From Ipomoea triloba (lineage: Eukaryota; Streptophyta; Magnoliopsida; Solanales; Convolvulaceae): a DNA stretch of 64,000 nt. Location of the stretch: assembly GCF_003576645.1 (NCBI RefSeq), contig NC_044920.1, forward strand, positions 107,605 to 171,604, written 5' to 3'. The stretch's first letter is position 1. The number at the start of each line of letters is the position of its first letter. Below are positions 51,646 to 61,542 of this stretch, in pieces. The notes beneath the pieces are model-generated. The model worked only from the letters and a program-made list of their open reading frames with translations. It had not been told where the DNA came from and ran no database searches. Position numbers and translations under genes: made by a program.

Positions 51646-52249
51646 TTAGTAAATGGTGGAAAGGTGTTATATATAGATATAGTTGCTGGCTCAAGAAAGA
51701 AAAATATAAGTCTAAGGGAGAACACGTGAATGGTAATGATGCAGAAGGTTATTTAATTATATAGTCCATGACTATAAGCTTATTATTTGGTAATAACATA
51801 CATATTCCTACCCAGCCATAGCTTCTCCTGCATGCCTTATACCTCTATACCTATAAGATTCTCCTAAATCCATTACTCTCATGATATATATACCATATTT
51901 TGCCAAATTTTGCTAGACAATTATTCTTAAAAAAATTAATAGAAAGTAGTAACAATATATGAAAATGAGATTTTGAGTAGCATGTACCCTTCTAATTTTA
52001 AATAAAATTTATTGATTCATAATATATAGAGATATAAAAGCTTGTAATATATTACAATATGAACTCTTGTACTATGATTTATAATTGGATTGGATGCCCC
52101 TCTCAAATGATTCATGCTCATTTTATAGGCTTCCAAGAACCATTAATTGTCCCGCCAAAAAATCAAATATTATGGGATGTTCCCAACCAACTTTCACCAC
52201 AAATAATTATTGTGTTGACCATAATAAAAAATATATTACTGATTTTCAT
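50969..52249. other. AT-rich intergenic DNA
   Basis: No gene is visible. A (TA)n tract of about 22 units lies at 51597-51644. A 'catctaagtgagaaccatga' word near 51022 again resembles the termini of the TA-bounded elements. Confidence 0.5.
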
Positions 52250-53437
52250 AATAATAGCCTGGACCATAAGAATGGTAACGAGCCCAACAGCAATTTCTCC
52301 ATCACAAGAGCTTATGAGGGCGCGATCAACGATGAGGAAACTCCTAATGACAATGATTGGGTGACAATTTGAAAACTTAAAGATTCCCAATAGAATCTGT
52401 GCGTTTCTTTGGCTCTTGAAACACAACAGAATTATGACAAACGTTGAAAGATGCAGAAGGGGATTTACAATGCATGACATGTGTGATGTTTGCTGCAAAG
52501 GAAGAGAAGATAACAATCATATCTTCAGAACCTGTAGAGATGCGGAAAATATTTGGAGAGCTTTCCTCTCGAGAAGCGAAAGACAACGCCTGGATAGAAT
52601 GAACTTTGAGGTATGGTTAACAACTAATCTTCACGGGAAGGTTGAGTCTAGAACAGGAAGAGACTGGAGCACAACTTTTGCAATCATCATGTGGTAGCTA
52701 TGGAAGTGGCGCAACGAGGTTGTTTTTGGTGGACATCACTGAGAATTATAGTAGAAGATCGATTAGCTTAGAGAACAAGAAATTGAGACCATAAGAGCTT
52801 TTGCAAGATCAACTCAACCGGGAAGCACTCAAGGAAACCTTGTTGACAAACAGATCAAATGGCAAATACAAACAAACTCCACAATTGTGCTCAATGTAGA
52901 TGGTGCCTTTACGAGAAACCACTCGGCTGTTGGAGGAGGCGCGGTTCTTAGAGACCATAAAGGAAATTGGATGGAGGGTTGTTCTTTCTCCTTTCATGCT
53001 AACAACCCACTAGAGGCTGAGCTCACTGCATTTCATCTAGCCTTACAATGGACAACGACTAAAGGAATCTTTGACATGGAGATTTAAAGTGATTGTAAGG
53101 AGTTGATAATGTTTCTTAATAGGACCAATCGGGGAGGGAATAACCTGGGGCAGTGGGGATTCGATGAAGAGATCTTCTCCGGAAAAGTGGCAACTCTTCT
53201 CTAGTGCATATCTTCCGTGAACAAAACACTGTTGCAGACTTTTTGGCAAAGCATGGGTGCAGTTCTAGGGAGATCAAGACCCTTTTTTGTTTAACCTCCC
53301 GGATGCATTAATCTTGTGTATAATGATCAACTGGGGGCTGTTTGCGATCGTATCATTCTTGAGACGGTGTAGGCTGTTTTGTTTTTGTCGCTCAGCCTAG
53401 GGTTTCCCCCTCTTTTTTGTATTGCAAAAAAAAAAAG
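52250..53437 (+). mobile_element. 5'-truncated LINE (zf-RVT and RNase H remains, poly-A tail)
   Basis: A reverse-transcriptase zinc-binding domain runs from about 52280, broken by a stop and a frameshift near 52373. It then continues open at 52416-52697 with MCDVCCKGREDNNHIFRTCR and a downstream IW. An RNase H (RVT_3) segment follows at 52887-53087, starting LNVDGAFTRNHSAVGGGAVL, then shifts frame. A (A)11 tail at 53427-53437 ends the element. This order is that of the 3' end of plant L1-type LINEs. The reverse transcriptase and endonuclease are absent, as in 5'-truncated insertions. It is not functional. Confidence 0.85.
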
Positions 53438-54232
53438 GTACATTATTCTTTTTTCTAAAAAAAATACATTATTCGTGTACTGAACATACATTATACAAAA
53501 TAATATACTTTCAAAATACTTAAATAATGTATCTTCACATCTGCCTTTGGACGTTACCCAACCCCCTCCTTTGGGCCCAACTATCCATCCAACTCCTAGG
53601 CCCAGTTCTTATCTAAGTTCCCAGTGAATCTTTGCATAAACCATTGGTCAATCATTGACTGAGCCCCTAATCAATCCTTGCCTGAGTCTCTACTCTGGAC
53701 CTAACTATCTCCGATCCGACTCCAAGCGTAATACCCCATTGGCTGCTATGGCCGCCATCACCACACTATTCTTCTCAAAAAAGTTGAATCCTCAGCCCTA
53801 AGAGCCCATACTCGGACACAACAGAGAATCTGAAAAGATGTAAATTATGTTGACTCAGCTGAATATAGAGGCTAGACATTTACTCATCTAAATATAGAGG
53901 TTAGACATTTGCTTACTGTGCACAAGGGTATCAGTTGATAAAAGCAATATAACCCCACAAAGTAGTGCATTATTTTGCTACAGATTTTGAAAGAAAAATT
54001 TTCGCCTGTTCAATACTTCTGGTTACATTTCTGCCCTCGTTTGTTAATAGTGTTTATGATATGATCCCTCTTGTTCTTTGACAACTACATGTGTAAGTCG
54101 CCGGTACTACTTTCAATTCATTATGTTGATTGTACCCTGCATAGTTGTACTGTACTGTGGATAATGTTTGTGTATTATTTTCAAGTGACATTCATTAACC
54201 ACTGCACTGGATAGCATTAAAACACTAAGGTA
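53438..54232. other. intergenic DNA
   Basis: No gene is visible. A short direct repeat, 'atatagaggttagacatttg' or a close variant, occurs at about 53864 and 53891. Confidence 0.5.
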
Positions 54233-54263
54233 CTGCTGAAGTAGACACGAATCAGCTCAAGGG

Positions 54264-54416
54264 TGTTAGGAATATAGCGGAATAATGCGGAAGCGAATAA
54301 TCGAAAATTGAGAATTATAGAAGTTGAATAATAGGGACAATATATAAATAATAGACGAATTTCTAAAGGAGTAAATATTGAATATGTATATATATATAAA
54401 CTCTCAAAAGAGAATT

Positions 54417-54454
<38 letters not shown>

Positions 54455-54682
54455 CGAACACATGAGAAGCAAAAGGAATTCAATTAATAATTGATGTAAG
54501 AAATGAGCATTTACAAAGCAAATAAAGCTACTCTATTTATACATGCAAAATGAGGGAATTATGCACGAAGTGGCGGCAGTTGTGTGGAGACCCAGAGAAT
54601 TCGGCGGAAATGTGCAAGAGAGGCACAAAATGGATGGAAGCAGTCTTGATGAATTTTAGCCACACATATTATTATTCTAACA
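54264..54682 (-). repeat. 3' LTR of the rearranged copia element
   Basis: On the minus strand the LTR starts TGTTAGAATAATAATATG at 54682, directly after a PPT (AAGGTGGAGAT), and ends TATATTCCTAACA at 54264. It is 419 bp, TG...CA type, with an internal (TA)n tract at about 54421-54448. It has a 10-bp tandem duplication near its outer end that the 47-bp tail at 57514-57560 lacks. Confidence 0.88.
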
Positions 54683-54693
54683 ATCTCCACCTT

Positions 54694-55215
54694 GGATCAA
54701 ATTCATTGTAGAATTAACAACTGGAACAGCCAACTAAACTCAAGCACTGCTTGAACTTAGCAATTGGAAGAGACTTAGTAAGCAACCAACCACTTGGATG
54801 AGTTGACACGGGAAATAGCCTCAGAATAACAGGATGGATCGCCATCAAACTCCTGTGCAACTAAAAGTGCATAAGCAACCAAGTGGGTTTCATCATCACT
54901 AGTAGCATATCTAGCAGGTTTTTTAATTGTCTTCCTAGGACGGTCTTGAGCGATAGAATACTCTCGTTGTTGCTCGACGAGAGGCGCAGTACTAGTAGAT
55001 GCATCATCTATAGTATTACCATCAGTGGTAGTAACACTATTCATAGGCCTGAACTCAAACTCCACATTCTCTCCAGTACTCTGCGTATCACCTGTACTGG
55101 GAATAACACGATCTTTTCCAGAAGAAAGTAGTGCATTTTCATCAAAAGTGATATCTCGACTTAGAATGATCTTGTGAGAATCAGGAGACCATAGACGATA
55201 CCCTTTTGACTCAGA
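54694..55215 (-). pseudogene. copia pol: integrase C-terminus and linker, RT deleted
   Basis: The frame 55278-54775 includes ESKGYRLWSPDSHKIILSRD, the C-terminal element of copia integrase, then an acidic/Thr-rich linker ending in SRVNSSKW. Directly after this, in another frame, sequence resembling the very end of copia pol appears (TKSLPIAKFKQCLSLVG, stop). Reverse transcriptase and RNase H, normally about 500 codons, are missing at this junction. Confidence 0.8.
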
Positions 55216-55220
55216 AGCAT

Positions 55221-55921
55221 TGTTAACAAGAAAATGTGAAAAGTATATATATTTGAATTTCAAAGTGCGCGGGTACAAATCTCTATCTAGAAAATCCTCT
55301 GATTCTTCACTTGCTTTACTTGACTTGAAACTTTAACTGAAGGGCCTCCGGAATGCGGCTTTGTTCTTCAAAGAAGGGCTTTGTTGCTTGATCTTCGTTG
55401 AAGGGCTTCCGGACTCAAATGGCTTGATCTTCAGTTCGCTTTAACTTAGCTTGAACACTTGAATATTTGGTCTTCAATCCACTTTTGCAGAGCTTCAATA
55501 TATATTTCTGCAGGGCTTCTTTATGACTTGAAATCTTTACTCTAGAGATAAATGTTGTGGAGCTTCAAGTGATGATTGAGAATGAAATGAATGCCTCTAT
55601 TTATAGGGGTGAGAATGTGAGACTCTCACTCCATCTAGAACTCTTTGATATTATCTCAAAATTAATAAATAAATATTTGAGATAATATAAAGAGTTATCC
55701 AAAATGTATTTAGTCACCATAATGTCTAGGTTCATGATCCTATCACAACTATAATATCTTAAATAGTAATATATAATTTGACTAAATCTTTATCAAATAA
55801 TTAAATTAATTAGGCAAATTACATAACCCAAATTAATTTAATTAATTGATATACAAGTTCAAATAATATGCGGTCCAATATTAATAACCAATTTAATTCC
55901 ATCAAAATTTCTGTGTCTACA
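55221..55921 (-). mobile_element. solo LTR nested in copia integrase, 5-bp target duplication
   Basis: This 701-bp insertion reads TGTAGACACAG...TTGTTAACA on the minus strand. It carries a TATA-type promoter (CCCTATAAATAGAGG, plus positions about 55591-55605) and is flanked by AGCAT at 55216-55220 and 55922-55926. Removing it and one AGCAT restores the integrase frame across the site. It shows no sequence relation to the host element's LTR. Confidence 0.92.
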
Positions 55922-55926
55922 AGCAT

Positions 55927-56788
55927 AACCAAGGAAAATGCATTTGATAGCTTTCGGGTTTAATTTACCTGTACTAGAATGAGCATAAGCAGGACATCCA
56001 AAAACTCTTAGCATAGAGTAGTCAACAGGATTACCTGACCAAACTTCTTCTGGAATTTTGAAATCGAGGGATGAATGTGGAGACCTATTTACCAAATAGG
56101 ATGCAGTAAAAACGGCCTCGGCCCAAAAGTCACACTGTTTCCATAACCCAGCATTAGAGAGCATACAACGAGCTCTCTCTAACAGAGTCCTGTTCATACG
56201 TTCGGCAACACCATTCTGCTGGGGTTTTCCAAGCAAGGTCTTGTGCCTGGCAATTCCTTGTGCTGCACAGAACTTAGTGAAATCTGACTCACAGAACTCC
56301 AAGCCATTGTCTGTCCTAAGCTTCTTGACCTTTTTCCCTGTCTGAGTCTCAACGAGAATTTTCCACTTTTTGAAAATAGAAAATGCCTGATTTTTATGTT
56401 TCAGGAAATAGACCCAGACTTTACGAGAAAAGTCATCAATAATAGACATAAAATATCTACAGCCTCCCATAGATTGGACTTTAGTCGGTCCCCATAAATC
56501 AGAATGTATATATTCCAATACATCTTTGGTACGGTGTGTAGCAGTAGAGAGACTAACCCTCTTTTTTTTCCCAAAAACACAATGCTCACAAAATTGTAAT
56601 TTACCCGTACCTGAACCGAGGAGGCCTTTCTTGCTCAAGATATGCATGCCTTTCTCACTCATATGCCCCAGACGCATATGCCATAATTGAGTGAGATCAG
56701 CATCAGACATTGATGAGGATACCGCAACTAAACCTGTCACTGTACTGCCATGCAACACGTACAAGCTTCCAGAACGAGAAGCTTTCAT
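55927..56788 (-). pseudogene. copia integrase
   Basis: The frame starting at 56788 covers GAG_pre-integrase ([20 protein letters not shown]), the zinc-binding HHCC continuation ([12 protein letters not shown]) and the catalytic core with [14 protein letters not shown] and [16 protein letters not shown]. All three D,D,E positions look present. The frame is ended by the nested solo LTR at 55921. Confidence 0.9.
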
Positions 56789-56814
56789 AAGAACAAGAGA
56801 GCCTTTAATAACTT

Positions 56815-57513
56815 TCAGAACTCCACCTTCAGCTGTGTACTTGCACCCAGAGATTCCAAGGTGCCCAATGAAATCAGATTGCGTTTCAAATCAGGAATAT
56901 ACTGAACATTGGTAAGAGTCCTGACAACGTTATCATGAGTTTTGATATGAACACTTCCAATTCCACTAACCTTGCATTGGGCATCATTACCCATCAAGAC
57001 AATTCCACCATCAATTGGTTCTAGAGAGATGAACCAGTCTTTGTGTGGACACATGTGGAATGTACAACCGAGTCCAGAATCCACTCAGTGTCGCTCCGTT
57101 TGTCACCGGAGCTAACAGATAACATCACATCGCCTTCTGAATCACTCTCAAGAACACTAGCTTCAGCGGACTTCTTCTCTCTCTCTTGCTTGTTCTTCAG
57201 TTTGAAGCATTCAGTCACATCATGACCATGCTTCTTGCAGTACTTACAGGATTTGTTGGACTTACGTCCTTTGGACTTGGATCTAGATTTTTTATTGCTA
57301 TTCTCCGTTTCAACTGAACGACCCCTAACAGTCAAGCTTCACCTTTGTCCTCAGACTTAGTTTCTAAGTCAAATTTTTCTTTGGACAATAGGTTCGACTT
57401 AACACTGTCGAAAGTTAGGACTCCTAGAGAATTACCATACAGCATAATTTCTTTGAAATACTTGTATGATGTAGGGAGAGAAAGAAGCAATAAAATAGCA
57501 CGATCCTCAAGAT
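56815..57513 (-). pseudogene. copia gag C-terminus, zinc knuckle and protease
   Basis: Three overlapping frames. 57526-57332 holds the gag segment DLEDRAILLLLSLPTSYKYF. 57335-57021 holds the CCHC knuckle CKYCKKHGHDVTEC and the start of the protease, where the expected DSGA is changed to DSVV. 57084-56815 resumes the protease in another frame with [17 protein letters not shown] and the [18 protein letters not shown] stretch. At least one frameshift falls near 57050-57080. Confidence 0.85.
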
Positions 57514-57560
57514 CTATAATTCTCAATTTTCGATTATTCGCTTCCGCTATATTCCTAACA

Positions 57561-57576
57561 AGTAGTATCAGAGCGG
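57561..57576 (+). other. primer-binding site of the copia element
   Basis: AGTAGTATCAGAGCGG follows the LTR terminus CCTAACA by zero bases. It matches the common plant copia site TGGTATCAGAGC, complementary to initiator tRNA-Met, with changes at its left end. The gag ATG is 25 bp further on. Confidence 0.85.
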
Positions 57577-57600
57577 TTTAATTGAGAATTATTTTCAAAG

Positions 57601-57971
57601 ATGTCGACTGTTACCAAGTTCGATATCGAGAAGTTTGACGGGAAAATTAGCTTTTCTATTTGGAAGGTTCAGATGGAAGCCTTTCTAACCCAGAACGGTT
57701 TGAAAAAAGCGCTAGCTGGGAAGAAGAAGAAACCAGCTACAATGACAGATGAAGCTTGGGAAGATTTGGATGACAAGGCACGTTCAACCATTCAGTTGTG
57801 CCTGTCTAAATCGGTTCTACGTGAGGTGATAGGTGAGACGACTGCGTCAGATTTATGGGACGAGCTGGATTCGCTCTACATGGACAAATCTCTGGCGAAC
57901 AAGCTGCGCCTGAAGGAGCGGCTGTACACAATCCGTATGGCTGCTGAAGTAGACACGAATAAGCTCAAGGG
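57601..57971 (+). pseudogene. copia gag N-terminus, plus orientation
   Basis: It starts MSTVTKFDIEKFDGKISFSI, typical of Tork/Tnt1-lineage gag, and stays open through SDLWDELDSLYMDKSLANKL to EVDTNKLKG. There it ends abruptly in poly-T. It lies on the opposite strand to the rest of the same gag (57513 leftward) and would continue into it if rejoined. Confidence 0.88.
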
Positions 57972-58865
57972 CTTTTTTTTTTTCTTTTTTTTTTTTGTAT
58001 TTTCATTTTATTTTTCTCTTTCTGTTAGACCTGTCTGCTAAGTATATAAGGGTGGCAATAACTACTTTCTGTTCTAGAGACTTCACTTGTAATAAACCAT
58101 TTTCCAGTTCTTTCATTATGAACTCTTTGCATAGTCACCGTGATGTGTTCTGAGCTTCTCCATCACGGTACGTATTAGTTTTATTATATTAAGAAGGTCT
58201 AATCTAAATCCTAAAATAAAAAATAGAAAATAAAGAGATGTGAAGTGATTTTTAGGCGCATATGAAAACCGTAAAGGTAAAAGTTAGGGGTCTTTTTAAG
58301 CGGTGTCAAACTAAATAATACTATATTTTTAGGGTGTTTATACGTACATGCATGTATATTGTAGAGAAGTAGGGACTATAAATAATTTGTTAGAGCATTA
58401 TATTTGAGATAGATCGAGCTTGTCTTTGAGCCAGAGGATGAAGCCTGAAGGTGTTCATTACCTTTTTTTCTCTTCCTCGATTGCACGTCCTTTTATAATA
58501 ACAAAAGAAACTGAGTAGTATATTCATGATGGAGTAATGACCTTTCATAAGTGCTTCACTGCTTCATGGTGAAGTATTAGCCATCATGATAAAATAATGA
58601 ATATTCATGACCCTTAATTGTACAGTAATGGCCCAAGAATAATGGACCTTCATGGTGGGATGATGACCATTATTCTATTCTAGGATAATGACCTTTTAAA
58701 CCAAATTATTCCTCATGTTTCCAAGAGTTACTTTTTACCATACTAATATTGTGGGTTGAACCCCTAATATTCTTTTAGGTATAGTATCATTGTTTTTAGG
58801 TCTATTGGGTTGTTTGGTCTATACCATCGTACAGTAACAGTGTTGTAGTAATATTTTTTTTAAAG
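57972..58865. other. intergenic DNA
   Basis: A (T)n(C)(T)n tract lies at 57973-57996, immediately after the gag fragment. The rest is AT-rich. I see no gene. Confidence 0.5.
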
Positions 58866-59517
58866 AAAATGTACAAATAGGCTATTGAACTATTTGGGAA
58901 ACATCAATTAAGTCATTGAACTCGAAAAAAGATCTAAAATAATCTACCCAACTCGAAAAAAGGTTAAATTTCTAATCACCACGAGAAAGACGTTGCCAAG
59001 AGAAAATCAAAGGTAGCAGAGGAGAGAAGCATGGAAGAAGAGTTATGAAAACCGAAAGAAATTTAGCATTAACGGAGAAGAAAAGAGAGCATAGAAGAAA
59101 TTAGGAATTTAAAATTTGATTTTGAATTGGATCAAATGCTTACATGTGATCATGTGCCAAAGACCTTGTGGTTAAACGGCACCCGGTGTGCACTCCCATG
59201 TGAAAGGGAGTGGGTCCAAGCCTCAGTGGAGGCATCTGTTGACTCTTTGTACTTCAGTAGGTTGAGAAAGTTGCTATGAACAGATACTACATTGTAACCG
59301 AGTCAGTCAGTAGAACTCAAAAAAAAATGCTTACATGTATTTCAAGTAGGATAATAAGAAAAAATGAAAAATATATATAACTACTGCCTAATAATATCCT
59401 GCTAAAATTGCTACTTGTAACTTTTTTTTTCGAGTTTGTAGATTATTTTGGAGTTTTTTAAGTTCAGTGATTTAATTGTTGTTTTCCAAATAGTTCAATG
59501 ACCAATTTGTACATTTA
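58866..59517. mobile_element. inverted-repeat element (MITE) containing SINE copy D
   Basis: The left arm (58866-58965: ATGTACAAATAGGCTATTGA ... CAACTCGAAAAAAGG) is matched in reverse complement by the right arm (about 59425-59517: TCGAGTTTGTAGATTATTTT ... TTGTACATTTACC) over about 100 bp. The core contains a complete SINE. No transposase frame. End positions are approximate because both ends run into A/T homopolymers. Confidence 0.72.
59148..59324 (+). mobile_element. SINE copy D with 14-bp perfect target duplication
   Basis: AAATGCTTACATGT flanks it at 59134-59147 and 59325-59338. The head is CCAAAGACCTTGTGGTTAAA, followed by a B-box-like GGGTCCAAGCCTC, GTTGACTCTTTGTACTTCAG, GAACAGATACTACATTGTAA and an A-rich tail. 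At 177 bp it is the longest copy in the window, close to the presumed full-length form. Confidence 0.92.
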
Positions 59518-59524
59518 CCTTTTT

Positions 59525-60010
59525 TTTTTTGGTTGGATAACATGTTTCCTCAGTCATGGTAATAGAACTCAACACATCAAAAATAATTATGTTCGTGTTA
59601 AGTAGTATCTTAAAAGGTGACAAAGTAAGATCTCTTATTAAGTTGGAAGAAATCCACATCATCTCATACATATTGATAGATAGCAATGTTTTTAATTGCG
59701 TCTGTGTAATATATAAATACAAATAATTGATAATGATTTATTTGTCTAGCTACTCGGACAAATATCTTGAAGATAGTTTCTCCATTATATTCTTACCGTT
59801 ATCTTGTATCTCCTTTAGTTTTCTTTTCTTTTCATTTCATATAATACAATTGTATTAGGAAGGTTTAATTTATTAGCAAGTAGTCTAACGTTAACACATC
59901 ATCTCAAACGCTGATTCCTAAATTAACTACTTTAATAGCAGAATTTGTCCTGATGCCAAAAACACTGACATTGAGCAAGTTCGTTCCATGAGTTGTTTGA
60001 GAAAGCGTGG
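59525..60010. other. intergenic DNA
   Basis: No gene or repeat is recognised. Confidence 0.5.
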
Positions 60011-60113
60011 CACCTGTTCATAGCTACTTCGTCTCCTCTGAGGGAGGTTCGAACCCAACCCCTCCCATGTGGGGGTGTAACCGGGTACCACTAGACCACA
60101 AGGTCTTTAATTC
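60011..60113 (-). mobile_element. SINE copy E, minus strand, with well-kept A and B boxes
   Basis: On the minus strand it reads GACCTTGTGGTCTAGTGGTA (A box) and GGGTTCGAACCTCC (B box), the best-preserved pol III promoter of the five copies. The 3' body is shortened (TAGCTATGAACAGG then end). No clear target duplication was found. Confidence 0.8.
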
Positions 60114-60489
60114 GAAAGACATTAATATTGCTAGCCAACATCGCTCAGTAACAAACAATCAGCGAAATGCAGCCCTACTAATCTACTATGTAAACCAATC
60201 TAAGAGTAAGAGAAAAACAAAGGTAATTTCGAAGATATTTAAACCAATGCAGCCCTACTATGGAAAAGACATCACACACATAATTGATAGGGCTATTCAA
60301 GATGACAATTTTGACAATGTCCAAGAAACCCATCTTCGCTGTCGGATAGCTGGTGGGTTTGATTCCTTTCTCTTGGGTAAAACTGTAAACAAACTGTAGC
60401 AGATAAGCAGTGAAAACGTGATCTCTTGGCTGATTCTGAAGAAACAAAAAATATCAAAGAAGCAGTTCTACTCAAGTCTCATTCATCCT

Positions 60490-60531
60490 CTTATCCCCTA
60501 CTACTTCAAAATATCTTCCCCCACCTTATCC
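60490..60531 (+). promoter_or_regulatory. evening element and two I-box/GATA motifs upstream of LIR1
   Basis: AAAATATCT, an exact evening element, is at 60508-60516. It is flanked by CTTATCC at 60490-60496 and 60525-60531, the complement of the I-box GGATAAG. The cluster ends about 100 bp upstream of the LIR1 ATG. Evening elements bind CCA1/LHY/RVE-type clock MYBs, and I-boxes are frequent in light-regulated promoters. The function here is inferred. Confidence 0.6.
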
Positions 60532-60629
60532 TTTAAGGATCACCACAAACCTTGTCAATAAATTAGCACTTCCCTGCCTTCTTCTTTCAAACCAACTACT
60601 CCTTGCTCACTTAATCATCTGATCTCAAA

Positions 60630-61223
60630 ATGCTGCAGGCTGCTCTCTCCTTCCAACCATCAACTCTCCCCAGAGTCACACCATCCAAAACCTTAGTTTC
60701 CCCGCTACGTTCCATTTCTGCTCCAAGAACCTCCCTGTGCCCCTCAATCAAAGCCACTGCAGTGGCCAATGAAGCTTTGATGGTCGATTACAGTTCCATG
60801 GCCTCGTAAGCAGCGTACATAAATTCACATGCTCTAACATTTAATTAATCCCCTCACTGAACTACACTAACCTTGGTCCGCTTTTGAATTGCAGTGTCTT
60901 TCCAGCTGAAGCTTGCGAGACAATTGGAGGAGATGCTTGCAATGTAGAAATGTATCCTGAAGTGAAGCTCAATTCAGCACCAAGAAACAACATACCAAGG
61001 ACGGCATCAGAAGGGGTAGAGAGGGAGTATCTTGAGTACAATGATCCCAAGACGTAAGACTGTCTTCTGCTCTGATGAAGCTTTATGGCTTGTCATAATG
61101 AGGCAAATATAAAATGGAACTTTTTTTTCTATGTTATGCATGTGCAGGGTATTTCTTGGAGAGGCTTGTGATGATCTCGGAGGAGAATTCTGTGAGCCTG
61201 AGTACCTGCGTGGAGTTCACTAA
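60630..61223 (+). CDS. LIR1: LIR1, light-regulated chloroplast protein
   Basis: Three exons, 60630-60805, 60895-61053 and 61148-61223, total 411 nt, 136 aa, with GT-AG introns and matching phases. Residues 1 to about 42 form a Ser/Thr/Arg-rich chloroplast transit peptide. Two LIR1 repeats follow: VFPAEACETIGGDACNVEMY and VFLGEACDDLGGEFCEPEY, each with paired Cys, separated by REYLEYNDPKT. LIR1 binds ferredoxin-NADP reductase (LFNR) and strengthens its attachment to TROL/Tic62 at thylakoids. It is light- and clock-regulated in rice and Arabidopsis. Clock- and light-type motifs lie just upstream. The protein ends RGVH. The gene is convergent with the ATPase gene to its right. Confidence 0.95.
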
Positions 61224-61542
61224 AAGAGACCTTGTATATAAGATCTTAGATCTAGTCTGTCTGTTCTTCTCCATCCTTGTACTTATATATCCATAATATC
61301 AGACATGGCAATGACTAGTAGTAGTAGTGTATTTAAACGAGAGTTATATTATATGTTGAAATATGTATAGATGCTTATGATTATAAATAACATTATGCTC
61401 TTATACTAGAAAACTAATTATATGTCAAAACAAACAATCATTGCCTTGCAACTCAGAAGAATAGAGCAAGTTCATCTATAACACATACCTTCTGGCAAAA
61501 ACCAAATCAAAATTTGTAGCAAAAGGAAAATGTTCCTTAGTT
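61224..61542. other. shared 3' flank between convergent genes
   Basis: This holds the LIR1 3' UTR and the 3' UTR of the minus-strand ATPase gene. No other feature is seen. Confidence 0.6.

Larger units (their letters stand above)
54233..57971. mobile_element. rearranged Ty1-copia element with inverted 5' end
   Basis: Read on the plus strand: a 31-bp gag fragment (54233-54263, plus sense), a 3' LTR in minus orientation (54264-54682), its PPT (54683-54693), pol and the C-terminal part of gag in minus orientation (54694-57513), then in plus orientation a 47-bp LTR tail (57514-57560), primer-binding site (57561-57576) and the N-terminal part of gag (57601-57971). The 31-bp gag word recurs at 57941-57971. 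The arrangement is that of a self-integrated (inverted) retrotransposon, later shortened at the 5' LTR. The element lacks RT and RNase H and cannot move. Confidence 0.85.
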
